NCBI GenBank assembly: GCA_963691705.1
Contig: OY829541.1
Span: forward strand, 56,157,931 to 56,221,930
Length of the DNA stretch: 64,000 nucleotides
Direction: 5' to 3'
Source of the DNA: Viola odorata
Lineage: Eukaryota; Streptophyta; Magnoliopsida; Malpighiales; Violaceae
Shown here: positions 19,187 to 32,407 of the stretch, piece by piece
Layout of the letters: each line of letters opens with the position of its first letter
Numbering within the stretch: position 1 is the stretch's first letter
Notes under the pieces: generated by a model
Seen by the model: the letters and a program-made list of their open reading frames with translations, nothing else
What the model was told of the DNA's origin: nothing
Database searches by the model: none
Made by a program: the position numbers and the translations under genes

Positions 19187-20902
19187 TGATCGTCAATCAA
19201 ATAGAGATTTATAGTGCCTGAAAACGTGTGTGCACAGGAGATAAAGTGTACAGTGGCAGTCAGGGTCGAACACAGGGATTGTGAGAAACTGATCTATGGT
19301 CTTGAATGTATTCGGGGGAGAAGAGCACAAAGAGTAACAATTAGGGGGGGGTTTTACTTGGCCAAACGAGTTGGCCAAGACAGAGTTCGGGAGCTAACAA
19401 TTCTATCTAAGAAAGCAGTATTCGGGGTCCCGAATGTCACGTTCGAGGTCCCGAATGGTAAAATAGGCAAATCAATAATTAATTCCAGGAATAATAAAAC
19501 AAGTCAGCAGCAAGTGCAGAAATATCGACACAGGCGTGAAACAGAACAAGGGCGAAATAAACACAAATAATCAGATGGAGAGAGTGTTCTCGGCAAAGGC
19601 ATTCTGGGTTGCATTCGGGACCAGATTGTCACTGGCTCAAGGATATTCTATTCAAGACATCATAGAAATGACATGGGGACCAGATTCCTCGGATATCCCC
19701 TACTTTTCTCTTAAGAGAAACTACCCCCCGTTTCCACATATGAGGTAGTCTTGACAGTTCGCCATCCCTCCAGGCACGAATGCGGGAGGGCCATACTCAA
19801 ACTGCCCATGAAGCTAAGAAAAGACAGATCTAGAACTAAAGTCCCTCAGTTTGTCAGGCTCGTGACCTAGCCCTAATCAACTATCCAACCTATCTATTCA
19901 AGACCACTTCAGCGTAGTCAAGACTAAACAGATGCCTACTTGCTCATGCAATTTTCCTTCCGTATTCATCACATAAATGGCAGCATTTACACAAAATAAT
20001 TCTCAGCTGATCAGACCTTAAATTAAATCATGCAAAGATGTAATTAAACCGATGAATAGTTAAATACAGCATCAAGAATATATTAAGCACATTAAGGCCT
20101 CGAATCTGCCCTTGCAACCCTTGAATCAACCTTGCCAAGAACTAGAAATTTAGCTGCTCATACTTAAAGATAAACAAATAATAATTAAAGAAAGCATAAC
20201 AAGTAAATAAATAGATTGAGGGAAGAAAACTTTGTTACTAAATTCTGTTTAGAGCTCGGCAGCAAGGTTGAATGAGCTAACAAGAGCTAGAGAGAGAAAC
20301 TAGAGTGAAATCTAAGGAGAACCAACTCTAAATTATGCTAAGTGATTCCAAATTAGGAAGAGCTCCCCTAAACTATTCTTGGATGCCCTTTATATAGTAG
20401 GGTTCCAAGCACAAAATATCTACAGCCCAAAAACTAGGGACAAAATGCATTAATTGAAAGCGTAAAAAAATGGATCTATGTTCCTAAGGGCACAAAGCTG
20501 AAAAAGCATAAAGCTGTCTGATTTTTCCAGCTTTGGCAGGTCTGGACTGGGCTCAAGGTTGAACTGGTCAGATCCGCAGGGGTTTGGTAATCAGCGCAGA
20601 GCATCAGAATAGTGTCAGAGGGACCACATGGGCGTTAAGTGGGATGACGCGTGGAAACGTCATTCTTTACCCTTCGGGGGTCCCGAACTGGGAATCCGAC
20701 TCGGGACCTTGAACGCTGCTTTGGACTCGGGACCTCAACTTTTGGCCTTGAAGCTCGATTTCGCTCAAAATGCACCAAAAACGTATATTTTTGCATAAAC
20801 CTCCTTTTTAGGCCTAGATCTGCAATAGTAATGAAATCAAGGGTAAATTAGCAGAATCTAGCTCTAAATGGGTGAGAAAATGGAGGGAAAATCATGCGTG
20901 AA
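19187..20902 (-). repeat. 5' LTR of the Athila-like element, outer terminus lost
   Basis: The LTR begins with TGATCGTCAATC next to the primer site and matches the left LTR from 19443 on. The left copy predicts an end near 20914 (catgctatca). Here the match stops after catgcgtgaaaac at about 20902 and a short scrambled stretch follows (20903-20940) that repeats tagatctgcaatagtaatg from 20814-20832. A TATA box lies at 20388-20397 (minus strand). Confidence 0.88.
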
Positions 20903-20992
20903 AACGGAGGGAAAATGGAGCTAGATCTGCAATAGTAATGGCCTTAATAGTATCAAAAATTTTATGCACATAGTAAATACTAAATATACAGG

Positions 20993-21084
20993 AAAATGTT
21001 ACATTTTACCCCTAAAAATGATTACAAGATAGGGGCACAAAATGTTACATTTTACCCCTAAAAATGATTACAAGATAGGGGCAG
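20993..21084. repeat. Tandem duplication of 46 bp downstream of VPS8
   Basis: Two copies of a 46-base unit starting aaaatgttacattttacccc begin at 20993 and 21039. They lie between the truncated LTR and the VPS8 stop codon. Confidence 0.85.
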
Positions 21085-21267
21085 AAACCCAGACAAGCGA
21101 GGCAGTATACGGCTTTGGTTACAAAGTTATCAGCCGATAAACAGCTGAACGGAAATTTCTTTCTACTCAGTTGTGGAGTTTCTATTCTTTGTTAGTCTGT
21201 ACAAGATGGTTGTGTCATCGTCTGTTTGTCTTCTCCTTACCTACAACAAAACAGTACCGTCGAATTC

Positions 21268-24200
21268 TTAAATGAGTAAACTTGGCAAAAATGTAGCAAC
21301 TTCAAGTAAACGATCATGAATCTTACTAAATATGCTTGATTTCAACGGGAACCGAAGTGCCGATGCCTTTATTTTTAGCTCCCTGAGTTGCTTTTTACTT
21401 GGTTTCTCAATTTTTGTATTGCTACTTTCTCCTGTCAATAGATCGGATCCTTTCTTCACCTTTTCATGATAAACAGCTGGTGGTGCGAGCCTTAACTGAG
21501 GCATGGTTTCTATCTGAACCAGTCTTTGGTCTTTCTGAAGATTAGACAAGATCTCAAACTGCAGAATGTAGGTTGAGTTTTTATCAATCACTAATGTTTA
21601 TGATGAAAAAGGCGAAATAATAAATAAGATACTAGTTTACCCGTGAAATTTGTTGAATCCCGTAGGTATTCTCATAAAAGTCGTCATTTGGATGTAAGAC
21701 GCTATTTCCAGGAGCACTGTGGGGTCTGTCCGGAGCTGTATTTAGACCATTATCTGGAACAGCCGACTTATTTCTAGCAGCCTGAGTATTCATCTTAGGC
21801 ATACAAACAGGGCATCCAGATAGGTGGACTTTACTTGATTCACCCTCCAGAACTTCACAATCAAGATGAGTAGCATGACCGCAACTGAAAACACGGATAC
21901 GGAAACTGGAATGTTTTCCTAATGGACAGTTGCATATACAACATATAACTCCTCGGGGCGCATAGCCATGAGATGCCCCCTTCTTAAGCAAGCTCATTGT
22001 ATAGAACATGTCGTCCTCTATCAAGGATTTGGCAGTATTCTGAAAGAAAAAGGCAATCGGTTAGCTAATTAAGACGAGCAAGAAAAATAGAACTCATTCG
22101 TGACTCTTCACGACTAAGGAAATAAAGTGCAACATGAGAAGCAAATTCCTGTAAATGCATAAAACACAAAAGTTATGAAGAATACCAGAATTCTTCTTTC
22201 AAAGCCATATGTTCCGAGCATCCCCAAAATGGTGATCTTAAAATCACCAAATTCTTGGCTGCCATTATCAGAAAGGAGCTTTGACATGATAGTTGGGAGG
22301 CGAACATATCCTAGCATTCCCTCAACAATATCTTTGATAAAGACAGAGAACAATTTCCTTAAGATATGAGCACCCTTGTGCAACTTGGAGATTTTCCACT
22401 TGATTAACAGCGCCCCATCATCCCCTTGTGAGCCTAAGGTTTCAGCAGCTAGCATACTGACATAATTCTTTCCTTTTAATGTGCTTTCGTCAGAATAGGA
22501 ATCCATCAAAGGTTCACAAAACCTACATTATGAATCAAGGCTGTCAATGTTAGCAAGGCTAGTGGTGCGGGCTGTATGCTATTAAAAAGTAAAATTCCAC
22601 AGAGTTGCCAAGAACTCAAGCTGCCCCTTAACATTGTGGAAAACGGTCATGAAGCATGAAGAAGAATATACAAGGTTATGTATATTATGATCAATGATAG
22701 GTAATGAACTTACGAGTCAAGTAATCTGAACCACAGAATTTCTGATTCATCAGGTTGCAAACGAGGCGTGTTCCGTTGGCACAATCCTACACAAGCATGT
22801 AATACAGTGCGGATGTTTTCCACCTGTAAAATTGAATTGTAACATCCATAAAGTTTCCAAAATCCACATCCTAAGGAATTGCATATAAAAAGTAACCATG
22901 TTAATCTACATACCTCCTCCATATTCAAAAGAGTACTAAAGTGATCAATATTGGTGGAACCATTTAGTTTTTTTTTTGAAAGCACACTTTCCACAGCTGT
23001 TTCAAGCTTGGAAAAATTATCATCGAGACCAGACAGTGTAAGTAAAAGAGCACTTCCGACGTCACCGACTCTTTCCAATAAAAAGGCAGCAGCATCAATT
23101 ATCCCATGCTCCTGGCACAGGCGTAAACATTGTTCCACCCGGTAGCTATCAAAAGTCTCTAAGAACTTGAGAACAGAATTGCGCTCATATTGGCACAGTA
23201 ACTGCAGTAATAGAATGCAAAAAGTAAGGTTCTTAGACATAGAGAGAATAATAAGGTGATCACAACTTCATCACAACAAACACAATATGTGAGCACTAGG
23301 CAAGCTCAAGCAACACACAGAAAACAGAGCATAGCTTCATCATAAGCCAAGATAAACAAACAAGAAAGACCTAGGACAAATCTAAAATGAATACAATATA
23401 ACTATGCCTAATCCATTGGGCTTATTTATTTGCTTTTCCTTTCTTGGGAGCATGTGAACACCAAATGGAGTTAAATAACAATACACTACAAAGACCATCG
23501 AAATTAGGCTGAACAAAAACAACCTGCAGGTACTATAGGAACGTCCATGTGCTTACCTCAAAATACAGTTCAACCATATCATCTGTGACATGAATAGGAT
23601 TATTCCGCATAAGCTTAGGAAAAGCAGAAATTTTCTCCAAGTAAGAATCTCTCACTCTTCTCCCATTAAAAGACTCTATATTATCATCTTTTCCTAAGTA
23701 AGAAAAGTCCGGCGTTCCAGATGAATGAACTTCAATTACTGTCTTCAAATATAGAAAAAGGCTTTTTGGATTGGCACGTAGTTTAGAAAGGATATCTGGA
23801 TCATCAATATTAAAATGGTCAACTATCAACATGAATGTGCACTCTCTGCAAAAGATCCATAAGATGAATAAGATTAATTACAGAAGTTTCTAATGAGAAG
23901 AAAAGCTAGCAGCAGTATTAAACAACAAAAATCAAAACCATAAATTGATGAAAACGAAGTTTACCTGCTTAAGATGACCAGCTCTGGAATCCTGGCCATG
24001 ACAGCTGATCGAAAAGTATCCAATTCTTTGTCATTCAACTCCTCTAATATATTGTTGATGTAGGAGAAGGTATGAAGAGGCTCATCAATGTCTTTCATAT
24101 AGCTTTCCATAGCAGCAAGATATTGATGTCTGATTGTATAAATTAGGCCACAAACCTGAGATGCACATCAAAGCAAACAGCATGATAACCAAACACACAG

Positions 24201-27200
24201 AGGAAATGTAACAAAAAGAAAATATCAAGATACCTGATAAAAGTCAGCTTCCTCACACAATTGTAACACATGAGATGCCTTCCAATCAGACTCAGGCACA
24301 GCCTCTATGAGGGCTAGCACCCGCTTCTCTCTCTCTTTCGAGATTTCAATACTATTTGTTGGAATATTGGGTGGAAAAGAAACTTCTGCCGTCAAGTACT
24401 CCAAAATCTGCCTTAGAACACTCTGAGAAACACAAGCTTTTTTGCATGAAACATAGAATGCAATAAATTCAAACAGATGCCCCAAGTCCTTCTTTGAAGG
24501 CCATGCTTCTCCTGAACCACCTGCTTCGGATATGTGCTTTTCAATAATTATAGTGAGTGCATTTATGGTGTTTTGAACCAATAAATTAGGGCTTTCACCC
24601 GTTGCACCACTTTCTTGCATCACATCCATATTTGCACTGGCACCAACGTGTGAAGTAAGGTCATTCATGGGATTCTTGTCATCTACAAAAGCACACCTCA
24701 GGACATCTAGAGTAGCTCCAGTATCTAACACTAAGAGATGATGCAGGTTAAGAAACATTGGCCTTGACGACAAATTTGCTGCTGCTTGAAAATTTGGGAC
24801 ATCAGATTTCTCAAGTAAAAATTGCACGAGTTCTGTCCTAATTGATGGCAAACGTGTAGGAGGAAGAACCCCGTGTCCTGCAAACAGGATGCTTCAGTGT
24901 TTTCACCACTAAATAAAATTCCGTAAACAAATTAAGCACACAATTTATGAATTAATCGCTTACTAGTCACTTAGCCTGGTTCTAAGCAGGACAACTATAT
25001 AGTCTAAGGAGACCAAACATATTACGTTTGGTAGAAAAATAGTGCAATATCCTCATGCTATAGAAAACTTGTGAATTAAGGTTAATATAGTGGGGGAAAA
25101 AACTAAACCATTTATTTTGCGAAGTGATGAAAGAGCTACTCATTTAACTGAAGAGGCCAATACCGATGGAATTCAGATACAAATTGCAGGGCACCTCGAT
25201 ATGGATTGGATGTGTAACTATTGTAGTATATATAAGAAGACAAGGTCATATTACATCTTAGTGAATACCATCAGAAAGGAACTAAGTCTGAGATTTTAAT
25301 GAGGTAAGATGCCCTCCAAATAAATGCATACCTGGTGGAAAGGCGAGACCAGAAAAACAATACTTCAAATAAACAAGCATCCTGTACCTGTTTATCAAGA
25401 ATTTGCATTAGAAAGGTAAGCACCCAGATTCAGGAATTCTTTAGTGAACAATATGTATACACACATCAACAACAGAAGTGCAATTTATTTTCTTAATCAA
25501 ATTCAGGAAAACTAATGTTAATAAAGTTCTATTTGGGTGTTTCATTATAGTATTTTACTCCTTAAGGTTACATATCCTAAGAAAAAACTAAAATTCTGAA
25601 ACCAATATCAGAAAGACTTATTTTCTTAATCAATTTCTGGAAATGGAAGTGTAATTTATTTTCTTAATCAAATTCAGTAAAAATAATGTTAATAAAGTTC
25701 TATTTGGGTGTTTCATTACAGCATTTTACTCCTTATGGTTACATATCCTAAGAAAAAACTAAAATTCTGAAACCAATATCAGAAAGACTTATCGGTAAGA
25801 TGTCTCTTGAATAAAATAAAGCACTCCAAAGCATTTAACTTCTTATCTATTAATACAAAATTATGAATGTCAAGGCCATGTACCCAAGGGCAGAAGCAGT
25901 CTCTTTCTCAGCATTTTGTGAAACTATCAACAGCTCCTCTAAAGGTGCTCTGAAATCATCCAATCCTTTATTGAAAAGATACACAAGGGCACCATATAAC
26001 CCATGTTCGCGGCACAGTCTAACGACCTAAAAATACAAAAGAGTGAAAACTTACCATTACTAGTGGAAAAAATAACACTCACATTTGTTGAACAAGGAAA
26101 CAATGAAGAAAAACCTGATTGAAGTCCAAGGAAGAAATGTCCATGTGAAGAACACATTGTTCTACTCTTAGCAGCCACCCTTTGGCACTATAGTGCTCAA
26201 CCAGTGCTTGCATAATCTTTAAGCGCAAAGGTGGACAATAAGGAAAAGAAAAAGGGAATCCAATCAATGCATAATTTATCAACCAGTAACGTAACTTTAC
26301 TGATAACCAAGTTAAACATCGAGGCATTAAACAATACCTCAGGAGGTAGAGATCCCAACATATCCCTCAGTATATATGGCTCCAAAAGCTCCAAAAATGT
26401 ATCTACAAGTACAAAACATATCAATGGTCAAAAGAGTTTTTTTTGTCGCTCAATGTAAGTGACATCAAGGTTATGAATTAGAGGTGCAAAACAAAAGCAG
26501 ACACTATGAGCGAAAAAAACCACAACAACAACAAATATAGTATTCCTATTGCTCCAATATGGATGCCAGGGAGCAGTAATTCAACTTGAACCCATTTAGT
26601 TGCTCTTTTTCCTTTTCTGTTTTTAAAAGAGCATTTTATGAGGGTTTTTTGACTTACATTTCGATAAGTTACGTGAGAGTATTTACGTCAAATTCCCAAC
26701 AAAAGTATTTCTTTTCCTGCAATCATAGACATTACCTCTATGCTGAACAGCCACAAATTTTGAGTAAACTTCATCAAAAAGGATGTCAGTCCGCTGTATA
26801 TGGACGCAAAATTCCACTGCAACACCACCAACACGTGTGAATTGTTCTTTTATTTCAGGGTGCACAGAACTACTCTCACTCTTTGAGCCATCTTGTTGTT
26901 CCACTTTCCCACTTTGGTTGCCAAAAGCCACAGAAATATAAGAAAATACTTCATCTACATAGGACAAAAGCAACTCTTCCAAATAGGGCATTATTGCTTC
27001 CTGTACAGCATCCACTGATTTAGGCAGGTCAATAACGCCATGAGCATGGCCATCATAAAGTGCCATTGCCATGTGCAAGGCACCCATCCAATCACCTGCA
27101 CTACGCAGAACATGAATCCGCTCCTTCCATGGGAGAAGACGAGAAACAATAAGACGTGTGGGCCCGAGTATGTATACAGAAGCTCCTCTTACAGCGACAC

Positions 27201-30189
27201 AATTTTGATAAGCTTTCTCAGGGTTCCCAAAGATATTTGTAAAATGAGTATGATATGCAATCAGATCATCTCCCCCATAACCATCAACATCAAAACTCGT
27301 TTGATGTATCAAAGTACCATCCTTTGCAAATAAAAGAAGTTTTCCTGTTATTGTGAGAATCACCAGCATCTGCACCATAATCAAACCTTTATCAGCTCAA
27401 TTTAAGGAGAGAGTGTTAAACCAAAGAGTAGACTCAAAACAACAAAAATGAATGCGAACACCACTACAGAGTGGGATCTTGTAAGTAACAGAAAAGAACA
27501 TAGGGTGAAACACATACATGATCATCCAACCAGGTCACGCCTATGGCAGTGCTATCAAGAAACCAGTTTCCATACACTTTTAGCTCTTTTTTTACCAACT
27601 TTGCAACTTGAACTTTCCGATCCCAAGCAACTGCCAGCAATGAAACTCTATCTGCAGCTGCACCTGTAGGTATATTGTCTGCAAACATTCAATTTTTAGA
27701 TGGCTGTCTAAATGAAATTGAAGAAAATGATTGAAACCATACCATTTGATGGACTGCGTGAATGTTGGGTGCATTTCCATGCAATGTAAGGCAAGGAACC
27801 CTCTCGAACTCCATCTGGTTTTGACAGTTGGGCATATATTTCCAAAGTGGGAGAGAGTCGGACCTGCAACAAAAACGCGGTCTCCATCAAGAAGCAAGCA
27901 TATCTTCACACGAAAAAAAAGTATGTGGAATTTGTGCATTTCTCTGAGGACTTCATACCACCAAAGCAGTTTGATAGGTGGCGAATATAACCACACCTTC
28001 TTCAACTAAAGAGGAGCCTTCATTGAATAGTTTCCAACCAGCTTCTCCCCCAACTACACCTCCCATCATGCTCCCAATGCCACTGGATGATGCTGAAACA
28101 CTTCCCTGTGAAGTTGGTAATGCACCTCCATAGGATTCGCCAAAAAGAAGAGGTGAAGCTGACAGCACAGTACCAGTTTTTTGTCCATCAAGAAGGCACT
28201 GTCACAATCAATTAACATGAAGTCATAAAACAGGTAAACTATAACATTATTGCATCCCGCATGACATCTCAGGACCTCTAACATCAAGATAATTAAGCAG
28301 GATCAAGTCTTTACCTGCGACTTGATGGAAACCCGGTTTAGCAAGAGTAATACCGAGTAAGTATGCAATAAAACCAGGCCCTTACTATCACCAGTGATTG
28401 CTTTAAACTGACGTGTAAACTGTGAGTCCTGGCCTAGGAAAAATGTATGTATTACCGGTGCAGTGTGTTCCCCAGTAATAACCTTTGCTGCTGACGCCCT
28501 CTGGAGATCCCAAATAGTAATATGGCCATCACCATAACCAGCCAACAAAAGGTCACCTTGCTGATTGAAGCAAATAGATGTGACTGCTGCATGAGATCGA
28601 TCACCTTGTACACCAAGCATTAGCATCTGAATAAGGGAAGTAAGGAAATAAGTTAGACTGTCAGATTAACATATTGACATCATATTTCTCTTTAAAAGGG
28701 ATACTGAAACACATGAAATCTACAGAACAAGTCATGTAATAAACCTGAAAACTAAAACAACCTTTGCATCCATATTGTCAACACTATGAGAAGAGTATCT
28801 ACTAGGCACAACGACAATAACACCTTTCGACGTTCCCACTGCAATGTAATTAACATGAACGGCCAAGGCTTGTGGGGATCCATGATCCCGCCGAAACCCC
28901 TGAGATGAAATGATCCCTGTAACAACATTATTAACGTTAACATCAAAATAACCTAATGTGGTAGAGCCTCTACGAACACCCTCGAGTCTCATTGGCTGAG
29001 CAGCTGCACCCTCCTCCCAATGCAATCCAGTATAAGCTTGTTTGTTCTCGAGCTCTTCAGCCAATTCAAGCGGCTTCAAAACAGGCTTTAACTTCTTTTC
29101 AGCCCTTTTACTAATCATCTCACTGTCCAATCTTTCAATCCTTTCCTCCACAAGCTCTGAAATGTCATTTTCCACACCATTAACATTGGTGCCAATTCCT
29201 GGCTCTTTCAGCTGCACTGCAGTCGAATCCTCTTCACTGTTTACACCATTACCTATCTCTATCTTGCTGGAATGATTTACGTCTAATAATTCAGAAGTAT
29301 CCTTCTCAAGGGCTACATTTTCATCTTTGTCATCACTGCAAGCTGGAGAGGAAGCTCCAGAGTGATCATCTTGGACGCCTGACTCTTCTACTCGAAGCAC
29401 ATGCTCAGCTTCTACTTGAAATTCTACTTCAGTTTGTACATCATCATTATTATCTACAACCTCACTAGAACTCTCCAATTTCTCATCCTTTCTAGAAATG
29501 CCGATATTGTTGACCATTTTCTCATCTTCCTCTACCAATTTCTCACCTGTGGTGCTTCTTTCTAAGCTTAGTAGCGCACTTGAGTCTCCATTTGATGAAC
29601 TGGAAGCTACATCGTGATCGTCGCTGACATTGGAGGCCGATTCTACAATATCCAGAACATTCTCGGCGGTTCCACTACTGGCACTGCTAGCTCTCCTCGA
29701 CTTGATCGCGGCCGCGTGTGGCGTCGGCATTGAGCGTGACGCGGCCGCCGCAGCAGCCAGGGCAGCACCTGGCTTGGCGTTGGATCTCACACCCCCAAAC
29801 AAAGAAGGCAACGGCCTCGAAGTGGAAGTGGAAGAAGAAGGAGAAGGAACAGGTACTCTCCATATCGGATCAACCGACTTGGCACGGGCAAAGGAATTGG
29901 ACCGTGACTGCTCGGATTGGGAATTAGCAGAGGTTAGGCGTCCTGTCGCGGAGTTCTGTGCAACCACGCAGGTTTGGGAGGAGGGAGGGAGATCTGAGGA
30001 GCGACGGGTAAGGTTGTTTTGGGAGGGAGGGGGTGATGACGTGGAAGAATCGGAGTCGGAGTCGGAGTCGTTGAGGATTTCATCGAGGGTGCGGTGAGGG
30101 ACGGAAGGGGAGGTCGGAGAATCGGAGTCGGAAGTGGAGTGGGAGTTGAGGAAGGAGTCGAGGTCGAGCTCCATGTGAGGTTTAGTCAT
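21268..30189 (-). CDS. VPS8: VPS8, CORVET complex subunit (18 exons, 1936 residues)
   Basis: VPS8 is a subunit of the CORVET tether that acts with Rab5-type GTPases in endosome and vacuole transport. I placed 18 exons, all with GT-AG junctions and compatible phases: 30189-28762, 28626-28315, 28198-27959, 27863-27743, 27678-27518, 27369-26736, 26402-26338, 26216-26115, 26026-25884, 25387-25332, 24877-24234, 24155-23965, 23845-23557, 23201-22914, 22823-22714, 22522-22186, 22039-21641 and 21558-21268. They total 5811 bases, or 1936 residues plus stop, with no frameshift. The N-terminal 370 residues are acidic and low-complexity. A WD40-type propeller follows (GDLLLAGYGDGHITIWDLQ), then the VPS8 helical region (IMQALVEHYSAKGWLLRVEQ). 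A C-terminal RING (CCICNCPLG, FSCGHATHLDC, CPVC) lies near residue 1750. Translation could also start at the sixth codon (MELDLDSF). The gene appears intact. Confidence 0.95.
25476..25797. repeat. 171-bp tandem duplication in VPS8 intron 9
   Basis: The block starting aagtgcaatttattttc at 25476 is repeated from 25647 (aagtgtaatttattttc) with a period of 171 bases and a handful of substitutions. It lies wholly inside the intron between the exons ending at 25884 and starting at 25387, so it does not touch coding sequence. Confidence 0.85.
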
Positions 30190-31383
30190 TATAGAAGTGA
30201 ACAGGAAGAGATAACTACAAGTCTGTTCATGTTCATTTTTTACTGTTGTTTTGGTAGATGGAGAAGAAGGAGCTTGTTTGTTTGAAAGATACAGCTGTCT
30301 GTTTCCTATCCGGGATACAATTGCCGCTCCCTTTCAAGCCGTCGACTTCTTGTAGACTACCGGTGAGTGTTGTAAATCGTTCCTTTGAGGTAAAAGGACG
30401 TGGACGACGGTAATACCGACCGATATGGATGATCGGTTTGAATATTTGTAAATTTATTAGAAAAATGCCAACTGAGATTGATATCTTCACTAAAACTAAT
30501 AAACCTCGTACCAATGTGGTTTACAACCTTTCAAATGGCTTCAAGTTTAAAACAAATATGACGTTTTTTTTTCTTTATATTTATATTTTATATAGCTTAA
30601 CTGTTCTGTAATCTCTGTTTGATAGAATATGGTCCCAAGCTAGTGCTTCTACGTTTCGAAAATACTGTAGGAGTTATCATTGACTGTAGATTTTGTCATG
30701 TGCCGGATAGATATAGGTGATCTAAAGAGGCCGGGTGCAATGTCGAATTGCAAAATTTTGTAGCTAAAGTCTACCAAGTCCAAGAGCTTTAACCCAAACT
30801 TTTGCTTCTTTTATCCTTACTGCTTAAGATACATAAACATGCACATATAGCCAATCACTCAGCCAGGGAAATTGACTTGAAAGCCAGTTGGTATAGTCTA
30901 CTAGCTAAGCTTTTTACGGCAAAATTAATGATCATCCCTACTTTAAGAGAAACAACTGTATATCAGTGTCTTAACTTTTTAGGTACGCAAATTTCATTCC
31001 CAATTGCTTACAGTTTCAGTTCATTACAAATTCTCTGAGCTCTAATAAATCGGGCCACAGATATCTAGTTCCTTAAACTAAATTACAAGGCAACACAACG
31101 CAAACAGTGCAAGTTCTTTTTTGGAACAAACAACCTGTAGTGCATGCTTACCACAAACAAATCAACAATAATCTTCAACACAATGAAACAATCAAAACAA
31201 CTAAAGATGCAAAATTGACAAATTCATTGCATAATAGGGCCACAAGAGTCAAAACAATGCTCCACTGAAATCCTTGTATATAACTAATCCAAGAAACTTT
31301 CAAGAGGTCCAAATTCCGGATCAAAACACTTAAACAAGTTCAAGATGTAACTAATACTACTGAAAGCGTAACACCAAGGAGCT
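30190..31383. other. Intergenic: VPS8 upstream region and P1 downstream region
   Basis: No supported gene lies here. The first part upstream of 30189 would hold the VPS8 5'UTR and promoter. The part next to 31384 would hold the 3'UTR of the P1 gene. The short frames seen have no family motif. Confidence 0.6.
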
Positions 31384-32060
31384 CTAGTCGAATAAGCTGA
31401 ATCCCATGTCATCATCACTCTCTTCTTTAGCCTCCTCCTGCAAAATCATCCACAAGAGAAAAAACACAATAGTTTGTAACTAACAACAAAAATGAGCATA
31501 ACCACATCGAACAACAGTATAAAGAAAGGTCTATCACCTTCTTCTCCTCAACTGGAGCAGCAGCAGCAGCTGCACCACCACCAGCAGCTGGGGCTGCAAC
31601 AGCAACTGCAGCACCACCACCACCACCAGACCCAGCACTCAAGATGATATCACCGAGGTCACGTTTCTCAGCAAGCTTAGCAATCAATCCTGGCCAGTAG
31701 GATTCAACAGACACATTGGCAGCTTTCACCAAGAGAGAAATCTTCTCAGCCTGTATACAACAGTTGGAGAGAAACTCAAAACCCATAAATCCAACAACAC
31801 CAAACACAGGCTGGCTTAAAACCCTAGATTCAAGATTCAACAATCTATGAACATGTTTGGATTCATAATTCATATTCATAACAAACATGAACATGAAAAT
31901 CTAAAAAAGAACAAACTCCCAAATAAATCTACAGAGCACATCAATAAACCTTAAACAAGTCAAACAGGTAATAGGGTTGAGGAAAACATACAGTAATGGG
32001 GATCTTATCATCGTAGAGGATCAGAGCGGCGTAACTGCAAGCGATTTCTGAAACTGACAT
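31384..32060 (-). CDS. RPP1: Ribosomal stalk protein P1 (60S acidic ribosomal protein P1)
   Basis: P1 forms heterodimers with P2 on the P0 stalk of the large ribosomal subunit and recruits elongation-factor GTPases. Three exons (32060-31992, 31750-31538 and 31437-31384) join in phase at GT-AG sites to give 111 residues, the normal length of this family. The protein starts [15 protein letters not shown] and has an N-terminal helical dimerisation region (residues about 1-65). It then has a Gly/Ala-rich hinge ([20 protein letters not shown]) and the conserved acidic tail ending [12 protein letters not shown], the element that contacts translation factors. The start is the first ATG after a 5'UTR intron. 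The N-terminal sequence fits P1 rather than P2. No lesion is seen. Confidence 0.96.
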
Positions 32061-32067
32061 TGCTTCA

Positions 32068-32212
32068 CTGAAACACACAAAACACAAAATACAATCAATT
32101 GGAAAGTGGAGATAAGAGTTAATACTATTACGCAACAAGTATGATTAAAGTATGTGACAACCATATGAGATGGAAACTAAGAAATTAGGGTTTATCGGAG
32201 ATGGAGAGGCAC
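32068..32212 (-). other. 5'UTR intron of the P1 gene
   Basis: On the minus strand AAG|GTGCCT at 32213/32212 and TTTCAG|TGAAGCAATG at 32068/32067 are good donor and acceptor sites. The spliced leader would place only seven bases between the junction and the start codon. The intron contains AAACCCTAA (near 32186), a telo-box. Confidence 0.6.
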
Positions 32213-32280
32213 CTTAGGTTATGAAATCCGCGAGTCGCTCTGGTGACAGGCTGCGCTGCTACTGCTTAATAATATGCGCT

Positions 32281-32400
32281 CTAGGGTTTGGGGAACGGGT
32301 GAAAGAAAGGACTTTAAAGGCAGCGTGAGGTTAGCTACAGGCTATAGTGCTATTTGGGTCTAATTCTGTCAGGCCTCTAAATAATCAGGGCCGAGGCCCA
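32281..32400 (-). promoter_or_regulatory. Probable P1 promoter elements: telo-box and site II
   Basis: On the minus strand AAACCCTAG lies at 32281-32289 and TATGGGCCT at about 32393-32401. Telo-boxes and TGGGCC/T site II motifs are known to occur together in plant ribosomal protein promoters. The motifs are seen directly; the regulatory role is inferred from the family. Confidence 0.55.
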
Positions 32401-32407
32401 TATTTAA

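Larger units (their letters stand above)
1..20902 (-). mobile_element. Athila-like Ty3/gypsy LTR retrotransposon, composite and defective
   Basis: Positions 1-1472 repeat 19443-20902 in direct orientation without net length change, so they are the two LTRs. All coding frames between them run on the minus strand, in the order gag, protease, RT, RNase H, integrase and then an extra ORF. The primer binding site next to the right LTR pairs with the 3' end of tRNA-Asp, which with the extra 3' ORF is the known Athila layout. The left LTR starts outside the window. Two other elements sit inside: a non-autonomous relative at 2092-7816 and a copia fragment at about 13490-15558. The pol gene is dead by several independent lesions. 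Roughly ten substitutions separate the two LTRs by eye, so the insertion looks fairly recent. Confidence 0.93.
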
